This document shows positions 51,877 to 57,602 of a stretch of DNA of 57,602 bases, in pieces. Source of the stretch: UBA4416 sp031539425 (GTDB taxonomy: Bacteria; Bacteroidota; Bacteroidia; B-17B0; Aurantibacillaceae). Position 1 is the stretch's first letter. Each line of letters opens with the position of its first letter. Below the pieces are notes generated by a model that ran no database searches, had not been told where the DNA came from, and saw nothing but the letters and a program-made list of their open reading frames with translations. The stretch is taken from assembly GCA_031539425.1 (NCBI GenBank), contig JAVKLI010000077.1, positions 1 through 57,602 of the forward strand. Reading direction: 5' to 3'. Position numbers and translations under genes: made by a program.

Positions 51877-53457
51877 ATGGCACAATCAATTAATCCAGCA
51901 GAAATATCAGCGGTATTAAAAAAACAACTTGCGGATTTTGACTCAGTTGCACAATTAGAAGAAGTTGGAACCGTATTACAAATAGGAGATGGTATAGTTA
52001 GAATTTATGGCTTAAACAAAGTTCAGGCTGGAGAATTAATAGAGTTTGAAACAGGTCTACAAGGTATTGTTTTAAATTTGGAAGAAGATAACGTAGGCGC
52101 TGTATTATTAGGTGCTAGCGCTGGTATAAGCGAAGGCTCTACCGTAAAAAGAACAGGTAAAATAGCATCTATCAATGTAGGCGAAGGTATGCTAGGCCGT
52201 GTTATCAATACCTTAGGCCAGCCAATAGATGGTAAAAGCCCAATACAAGGCATTACTTATGAATTGCCTTTAGAAAGAAAAGCGCCTGGTGTTATTTACA
52301 GACAACCAGTAAATGAACCATTACAAACGGGTATCAAAGCCATTGATTCTATGATACCTATTGGTCGTGGACAAAGAGAATTAATCATTGGTGATAGACA
52401 AACCGGTAAAACAACCGTTGCTTTGGATACTATCATTAATCAAAAAGAATTTTATGATGCAGGAAAGCCTGTATTTTGTATCTATGTGGCTATTGCACAA
52501 AAAGGATCAACCGTAGCTAACATTGTTAGAACGCTTGAAGAGGCAGGCGCTATGGCCTATACTGTAATTGTAGCCGCTAACGCATCAGACCCAGCGCCCA
52601 TGCAATTTTACGCTCCATTTGCAGGAGCAGCAGTAGGTGAATTTTTTAGAGATACCGGTCGCCCGGCATTAATTGTGTATGATGATTTATCAAAGCAAGC
52701 AGTTGCTTATAGAGAGGTTTCTTTGTTATTACGTCGCCCGCCCGGACGTGAAGCTTACCCAGGAGACGTATTTTACTTACATAGCCGTTTATTAGAGCGT
52801 GCAGCAAAAATTAACTCATCAGATGAGATTGCTAAAAACATGAACGACTTGCCAGAATCGTTAAAAAAAGTAGTTAAAGGTGGTGGATCCTTAACGGCCT
52901 TGCCAATCATAGAAACACAAGCAGGTGACGTATCTGCATATATTCCTACAAACGTAATTTCTATTACAGATGGTCAAATTTTCTTAGAGTCTAATTTATT
53001 TAACTCAGGAGTGCGCCCTGCAATTAACGTAGGTATCTCTGTATCTCGTGTGGGTGGTAATGCTCAAATTAAATCTATGAAAAAAGTAGCAGGTACTTTA
53101 AAGCTAGATCAAGCACAATATAGAGAGTTGGAAGCATTTGCTAAATTTGGGTCTGACCTTGATGCAGCCACTAAATTAGTGTTAGATAAAGGATCCAGAA
53201 ACGTTGAAATATTAAAGCAAGCCAACGCATCACCATTAAGAGTAGAACAGCAAATTGCAATAATATATGTTGGAACAAAAAACTTATTGCGTTCAGTTCC
53301 GCTTAATAAAGTAAAAGCTTTTGAAGCAGAATTTTTAGATACATGCGAAAAACAAATAAAACCAACATTAGACGCCCTAAAAGCAGGTAAATTTGATAAT
53401 GATATAACTGCTGCCATTGAAAAAGTTGCCGCTGCTGTTGCTAAAAATTTTAATTAA
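51877..53457 (+). CDS. atpA: ATP synthase F1 subunit alpha
   Basis: The 526-residue protein has the P-loop GDRQTGKTTVAL near residue 171, the QKGSTVANIV segment, the YDDLSKQAVAYREVSLLLRRPPGREAYPGD region (LLRRPPGREAYPGD is diagnostic), and VGISVSRVGG. It carries the non-catalytic nucleotide sites of the F1 head. No atpD (beta) or atpC (epsilon) is present in the window. Bacteroidota often encode those two at a separate locus. Confidence 0.98.
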   Translation: MAQSINPAEISAVLKKQLADFDSVAQLEEVGTVLQIGDGIVRIYGLNKVQAGELIEFETGLQGIVLNLEEDNVGAVLLGASAGISEGSTVKRTGKIASINVGEGMLGRVINTLGQPIDGKSPIQGITYELPLERKAPGVIYRQPVNEPLQTGIKAIDSMIPIGRGQRELIIGDRQTGKTTVALDTIINQKEFYDAGKPVFCIYVAIAQKGSTVANIVRTLEEAGAMAYTVIVAANASDPAPMQFYAPFAGAAVGEFFRDTGRPALIVYDDLSKQAVAYREVSLLLRRPPGREAYPGDVFYLHSRLLERAAKINSSDEIAKNMNDLPESLKKVVKGGGSLTALPIIETQAGDVSAYIPTNVISITDGQIFLESNLFNSGVRPAINVGISVSRVGGNAQIKSMKKVAGTLKLDQAQYRELEAFAKFGSDLDAATKLVLDKGSRNVEILKQANASPLRVEQQIAIIYVGTKNLLRSVPLNKVKAFEAEFLDTCEKQIKPTLDALKAGKFDNDITAAIEKVAAAVAKNFN

Positions 53458-53505
53458 TAAAATAAGCATATCTCGATTAATATAAAAAAGTTAATAATTG
53501 CATAA

Positions 53506-54372
53506 ATGCCAAATTTAAAAGAAGTAAGAAGTAGAATTAGCTCGGTTGGATCTACCATGCAAATTACTAGCGCTATGAAAATGGTAAGTGCAGCTAAACT
53601 TAAGCGCACTCAAGATAAGGTTATTCAAATGCGTCAGTATGCTTCCAAGTTAGAAACTATTACTAATAATATTTTAAATCAATCTGCCAATACTAAAAAT
53701 AGCTTTATAACGCCTACCAAAGGCAATAAAACTTTACTAGTTGTAATAACTTCAAACCGTGGATTAGCAGGGGGATTTAACTCTAATACCATTAAAAAAT
53801 GTTGGAATTTAATTCAAACTACCTATACAAATGATGATGTAAAAGTTTTAAGTATTGGTAAAAAAGCTCAAGATGTTTTTAAAAAAACGCCCCTTCATTT
53901 TGAGTTACCATTATCTACTATACAACCTAATAGCGTGTTCGATCAACTTACATTTGAAAATGCAGAAAAGATTGCCAATCAGATATTAGAATTGTATACT
54001 AATAATACATTTAATAAAATTGCTTTAGTATATAGTTCATTTAAATCTATAACCCCCAATCATAAGCATTATTTGCCAATGCTTTCAGATGTTACAAATA
54101 TTAATAACAACTCCAATTACGAAATAGAGCCTAATCAACAACTTATTTTAGAAACTATTTTACCATTAAATCTAAAAGTTCAATTTTATAATGCGTTATT
54201 AGACTCGTTTGCTGCAGAACATGAAGCACGTATGACAGCGATGCATAAGGCTACAGATAATGCCAAAGACATGTTGCGTAATTTAAAAATTAGTTACAAC
54301 AAGGCCCGTCAAACAGCTATTACTACAGAAATATTAGAGATTGTAGCTGGTGCAGAGGCATTAAACGGGTAA
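53506..54372 (+). CDS. atpG: ATP synthase F1 subunit gamma
   Basis: The 288-residue central shaft has the N-terminal helix KEVRSRISSVGSTMQITSAMKMVSAAKL (ITSAMKMVSAAKL is diagnostic), the central TSNRGLAGGFN segment and the C-terminal helix EHEARMTAMHKATDNAKDML. It couples ring rotation to the catalytic head. It is the last gene of this operon and converges with ubiE across 8 bases, so there is little room for a separate terminator. Confidence 0.97.
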   Translation: MPNLKEVRSRISSVGSTMQITSAMKMVSAAKLKRTQDKVIQMRQYASKLETITNNILNQSANTKNSFITPTKGNKTLLVVITSNRGLAGGFNSNTIKKCWNLIQTTYTNDDVKVLSIGKKAQDVFKKTPLHFELPLSTIQPNSVFDQLTFENAEKIANQILELYTNNTFNKIALVYSSFKSITPNHKHYLPMLSDVTNINNNSNYEIEPNQQLILETILPLNLKVQFYNALLDSFAAEHEARMTAMHKATDNAKDMLRNLKISYNKARQTAITTEILEIVAGAEALNG

Positions 54373-54380
54373 TAAATTTT

Positions 54381-55100
54381 TTACTTTTGCCCTTTATATA
54401 CTGCTACTAGGCCTAAAGCCATTGTTTTGTAGCTTGTATTTTTAAATCCGTTTGCATTTAAAATAGCTATAAATTCATTATTACATGGAAACGTATTAAT
54501 GGAATTTGGCAAATACGAATAGGCCTCTTTATCTTTAGCAAATAGTTTGCCAATTACTGGGGTAATAACATTGAGATAAAATTTATAAAAAATAACAATA
54601 GGAAATTTGGTTGGTTTTGTAAACTCTAAGATACAAAGTGTAGCATTGGATTTCATCATTCTATTAATATTTTGTAAGCACACATCTAACTTATCAAAGT
54701 TACGAACTCCAAAACCTATGGTAATTAAATCATACGAAGCGCTTTTAAAATCAATTGTCTCTGCATCTCCTATTTGAATAGTGAGATGAGATTGTAACTT
54801 TTTATTAATAATTTTTTGTTGACCAATTTTTAACATTTCTGAGCTTATATCAATTCCCATAACTTGGCTTTGTGGATAGATATTTAATGTTTCAATTGCA
54901 AAATCGGCAGTACCTGTAGCAATATCTAAAACACATACAGGATTTTGAGGATTAGCAAATTGTATTGATTTTTTACGCCATATTTTATGAATACCTAAGG
55001 ATAAAAAGGAGTTTAAAAAATCATAGCGTTCCGCTATCTTATTAAACATAGAGGCTATAGCCTCTGCATTTTTGTTTGTAGGAGATGGGGTATTAGACAC
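54381..55100 (-). CDS. ubiE: Demethylmenaquinone methyltransferase (UbiE/MenG)
   Basis: The 239-residue class I methyltransferase has VLDIATGTADFAIETL near residue 62 as the SAM site, the N-terminal FNKIAERYDFLNSFLSLGIHKIWRK segment (YDFLNSFLSLGIH is typical), and the ITIGFGVRNFDKLD motif. It completes menaquinone, the quinone of Bacteroidota, by C-methylation. Its ATG is one base after the kinase stop, so it is the last gene of a three-gene operon. Confidence 0.95.
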   Translation of the reverse strand: MSNTPSPTNKNAEAIASMFNKIAERYDFLNSFLSLGIHKIWRKKSIQFANPQNPVCVLDIATGTADFAIETLNIYPQSQVMGIDISSEMLKIGQQKIINKKLQSHLTIQIGDAETIDFKSASYDLITIGFGVRNFDKLDVCLQNINRMMKSNATLCILEFTKPTKFPIVIFYKFYLNVITPVIGKLFAKDKEAYSYLPNSINTFPCNNEFIAILNANGFKNTSYKTMALGLVAVYKGQK

Positions 55101-55101
55101 T

Positions 55102-56121
55102 TTAGGGTTTAATAATATTTAATTTTAAAGATTCTTCAAGCAAAATTTCTTTATTAATTGGTATCACTCCAAGATATTCACATACAATACCACCGGCTAG
55201 ATTAGATATAGCAGCAATTATAGAAGGGTCGGCTCTTAACGCAATTAATAATGCAGCAACACTTATTACTGTATCTCCAGCTCCACTTACATCAGCAATG
55301 TTTCTATAGTGTGCTGGTATATGATGCTTTAATAAGCGAGAATTTATAACAATGCCTTTATCAGCTAAGGTAACTAAAGCCATATCAAACTTTTGTTTAA
55401 CTCTATAACTACTAATTTGTTTTTGAAGTTCGTTAATATTCTCTGCGTCAATATCTGTTTTAATACCTTCTTTAAGCTCTTTTAAATTAGGTTTAAACAA
55501 GGTTACGCCTTTATATGAATTAAAATTTTTCTTTTTAGGGTCTACACAAATAGGGATGTTTTTTGTTTTGGCATATTCTACAATTTTAGAAATTAATCTT
55601 GGCGTTATTAATCCTTTGTTATAATCTTCAAATAAAATTACATCTATTTTTTCATGTTGGATTAAATAAGAAATTAAAGTTATTAATTGATTAGATTCAG
55701 TAATTGAAATATCTTCATCTATCTCTTCATCTATTCTTAAAAGTTGATGGTTACTTCCAATAACACGGGTTTTAACAGTAGTAATTCTATCTCTCGATTT
55801 TAAAACCCCTTTTTGACTTAATTTTTGATTTTTTAATAAATCTAAAAAACACTGTCCATTACTATCAGTACCTATTACTGTACATAATATTGGATTAGCA
55901 CCTAAGGCTTGAATATTAAGAGCAACATTGGCTGCGCCACCCAACCTATTTTCTTTTTTATCTATTGATACAATGGGTACTGGTGCTTCCGGTGATATAC
56001 GTGTTACTTTTCCCCGCATATAACTATCTATCATTACATCTCCAATAATTAAAACATTTAAGTTATTAAAAGACTTAAAAAATTCTCTTATGTGTTCTTT
56101 TTTAATTAATGTTTTTTTCAT
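55102..56121 (-). CDS. PfkB-family kinase, heptose-7-phosphate kinase-like
   Basis: The 339-residue ribokinase-fold protein has VLIGDVMIDSYMRGKVTRIS near residue 23, the EAPVPIV segment, GGAANVALNIQALGA, and the anion-hole motif VSGAGDTVISVAALL near residue 279, holding the catalytic D. The GDVMIDSY...RISPEAPVPIV pattern matches the RfaE/HldE kinase domain, which phosphorylates D-glycero-D-manno-heptose-7-phosphate for LPS. The nucleotidyltransferase half of HldE is absent, so it is a kinase-only form. It lies between the aminotransferase (15-base gap) and ubiE. Confidence 0.9.
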   Translation of the reverse strand: MKKTLIKKEHIREFFKSFNNLNVLIIGDVMIDSYMRGKVTRISPEAPVPIVSIDKKENRLGGAANVALNIQALGANPILCTVIGTDSNGQCFLDLLKNQKLSQKGVLKSRDRITTVKTRVIGSNHQLLRIDEEIDEDISITESNQLITLISYLIQHEKIDVILFEDYNKGLITPRLISKIVEYAKTKNIPICVDPKKKNFNSYKGVTLFKPNLKELKEGIKTDIDAENINELQKQISSYRVKQKFDMALVTLADKGIVINSRLLKHHIPAHYRNIADVSGAGDTVISVAALLIALRADPSIIAAISNLAGGIVCEYLGVIPINKEILLEESLKLNIIKP

Positions 56122-56136
56122 ACTGAATATGATAGC

Positions 56137-57330
56137 TTATTTTAGATTATTAACCGCAATTTTAATTCTATTAAATGCTTCATTTAATTTTTCTTCGGAA
56201 GTTGCATAAGATATACGAATGTAATTATCATCACCAAATGCTGCGCCTGGAACTAAGGCAACGTGGGCTTCTTCTAATAAATAGTACGACAAATCAGTAC
56301 CATTATTTATCGTAAAATGCTTGTGTTTTTTTCCAATTAACTTTGAAATATCTGGATAAACATAAAAGGCTCCATCAGGAATATTTGTAATTAGTTGAGG
56401 TATTTCTTTTAATTTATTTAAAACTAAATCTCTTCTTTTTAAAAACGCATCTCGCATATAATGAGTTTCGGAGGCTGGCATTAACATAGCGGCATGCATG
56501 GCTTTTTGTGTAATACTTGATGTAGCAGAAGTAAACTGACCTTGTAATTTATCGCATGCTTTGGCAATCAAAGTTGAAGCTGCCATGATACCGCCTCTCC
56601 ATCCTGTCATCGCAAAGCCTTTAGAAACACCGTTTATAACAATAACTCTATCTTTGATAAAATCAAATTGAGCTATGCTGTGATGTTGACCCACAAAATT
56701 AATGTGCTCATATATCTCATCACTTATAATAAAAATGTTTGGATATTTTTGAAGTATTTGCGCTATTGTAAATAACTCGTCTTTAGAATATACTGATCCC
56801 GTAGGGTTACAAGGGGTGCTAAATATTAACAATTTTGTTTTTGATGTAATGTGCTGTTCTAGGTCTGCAGCACTAACCTTATAGTTGGTTGAAATATTTG
56901 AATTGATAATGATTGGGGTTCCTTCAGTTAGTTTTAATATTTCTAAATAACTCACCCAATACGGAGCTGGTATTAAAACTTCATCGCCAGGGTTAACAAG
57001 AGAAAACATTGCGTTAGCTATACTTTGTTTGGCACCGGTAGATATAACAATGTTTTCTGCTTTATAATCTAATCCATTATCACGTTTAAATTTAAGTGCA
57101 GCAGCCTCGCGTAATTCTATATACCCGCTAACGTGTGTATATTTAGTATAGTTATTATTAATAGCATCTACGGCAGCGTTTTTAATTTTTTGAGGTGTTT
57201 CAAAATCAGGTTCACCTAAACTTAAACTAATGATATCAATACCTTTAGCGATGAGTTCTCTACTTTTACGAGCCATTTCTATGGTTTGTGATTCTGAAAT
57301 TAAATTAACTCTATTTGATAATGATGACAT
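56137..57330 (-). CDS. PLP-dependent aminotransferase, aspartate type
   Basis: The 397-residue fold-type I enzyme of class I has SLSLGEPDFETP near residue 36, the STGAKQSI and PAPYWVSY segments, the NPTGSVY motif, the PLP lysine in NGVSKGFAMTGWRGG near residue 236, and the carboxylate-binding arginine in DNYIRISYATSEE. It most likely transfers amino groups between aspartate or another amino acid and 2-oxoglutarate. The exact substrate is open. It leads the operon with the kinase and ubiE genes, and TAGCTTTA (57363-57356) is a weak promoter box. Confidence 0.92.
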   Translation of the reverse strand: MSSLSNRVNLISESQTIEMARKSRELIAKGIDIISLSLGEPDFETPQKIKNAAVDAINNNYTKYTHVSGYIELREAAALKFKRDNGLDYKAENIVISTGAKQSIANAMFSLVNPGDEVLIPAPYWVSYLEILKLTEGTPIIINSNISTNYKVSAADLEQHITSKTKLLIFSTPCNPTGSVYSKDELFTIAQILQKYPNIFIISDEIYEHINFVGQHHSIAQFDFIKDRVIVINGVSKGFAMTGWRGGIMAASTLIAKACDKLQGQFTSATSSITQKAMHAAMLMPASETHYMRDAFLKRRDLVLNKLKEIPQLITNIPDGAFYVYPDISKLIGKKHKHFTINNGTDLSYYLLEEAHVALVPGAAFGDDNYIRISYATSEEKLNEAFNRIKIAVNNLK

Positions 57331-57571
57331 TATTTTAAATTAAAAATTGAAGCCGTAAAGCTAATAAAATAGTCAACTTTTAAGATAACACTTAATACAA
57401 GATCTTCACTTATGTTTGTTGGAAAGTATTTGTTTTCAAACTGATTTTAATTAGCTATGATAAAACTTTTTTAACAAAAATTTTGATTTAATAAAATATT
57501 TGATTAACATTGTTATACGTTATTTTTTTAATTTATTACTAACCTTCTAATACAACCAACTTATGCTTCCC

Positions 57572-57602
57572 AATCAGCAATCAGCAATCAGCAATCAGCA
57601 AT
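57572..57602. repeat. Tandem heptamer repeat AATCAGC, continuing past the window
   Basis: There are four complete copies of AATCAGC plus the start of a fifth, with no mismatch, running off the right edge. It lies in the 272-base non-coding stretch upstream of the aminotransferase gene. It is a simple-sequence repeat without spacers, so it is not a CRISPR array. Confidence 0.9.

Overview
The window is AT-rich chromosomal DNA from a member of the Bacteroidota. The evidence is two type IX secretion substrates (a type A and a type B sorting domain), DUF5686, DUF6702 and CarboxypepD_reg-like envelope proteins, a eukaryote-like citrate synthase, a menaquinone methyltransferase, A-rich ribosome binding regions, and several -7 boxes of the Bacteroidota form TAnnTTTG. 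I cannot place it below phylum or class. Most of the window is ordinary housekeeping DNA. One accessory island (about 16.2-25.1 kb) and one mosaic restriction gene (29.6-33.3 kb) stand out. No tRNA, rRNA or CRISPR was seen.

Layout. 1-5.9 kb, minus strand: the 5' end of a secreted protein, an RRM RNA-binding protein, a three-gene overlapping operon (PASTA protein, type A T9SS substrate, small secreted protein) and a CPA2 cation/proton antiporter. 6.1-11.8 kb, plus strand: DUF5686 protein, lptB, metF, cysS. 11.8-16.3 kb: rimO, a DUF6702 protein and a divergent M1 metallopeptidase. 16.3-17.4 kb: gene remnants, a RelE/ParE-type toxin-antitoxin pair and an XRE regulator.

17.4-25.1 kb is what I read as an undescribed RiPP (ribosomally made, modified peptide) locus. 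It has a 73-residue precursor with a double-glycine leader, a radical SAM/SPASM maturase, a secreted serine alpha/beta hydrolase, a protein with an HxD...H metal-site pattern, a C39 peptidase-ABC exporter and a HlyD adaptor. The control region carries three palindromic operators spaced exactly 20 bp apart. A strong terminator separates precursor from maturase. A perfect 10-bp tandem duplication has shifted the precursor's original start out of frame. A PIN-type toxin-antitoxin pair sits antisense between the two exporter genes, and base composition changes abruptly at the exporter start.

25.2-29.6 kb: glyA, a fatty acid desaturase, citrate synthase and a small envelope protein. 29.6-33.3 kb: a single-chain restriction-modification enzyme with four GC-rich palindromic repeats inserted in frame. 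Two of these form inverted repeats around an in-frame DUF559 (Vsr-like) nuclease domain, which looks like a nuclease-carrying mobile element. 33.4-39.0 kb, minus strand: a tight operon with a membrane protein, a transaldolase-like aldolase, a hemC-hemD fusion, hemB, gltX and tadA, linking tetrapyrrole synthesis with glutamyl-tRNA supply.

39.2-49.1 kb: SDR oxidoreductase, porin plus Pit phosphate transporter, ferredoxin-NADP reductase-like flavoprotein, a sigma-54 activator without receiver domain, and a 1257-residue T9SS type B substrate. 49.4-54.4 kb: atpB-E-F-H-A-G, with beta and epsilon absent, and a strong hairpin between atpE and atpF. 54.4-57.3 kb, minus strand: aminotransferase, heptose-kinase-like PfkB protein and ubiE/menG. 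The window ends inside a heptanucleotide tandem repeat.
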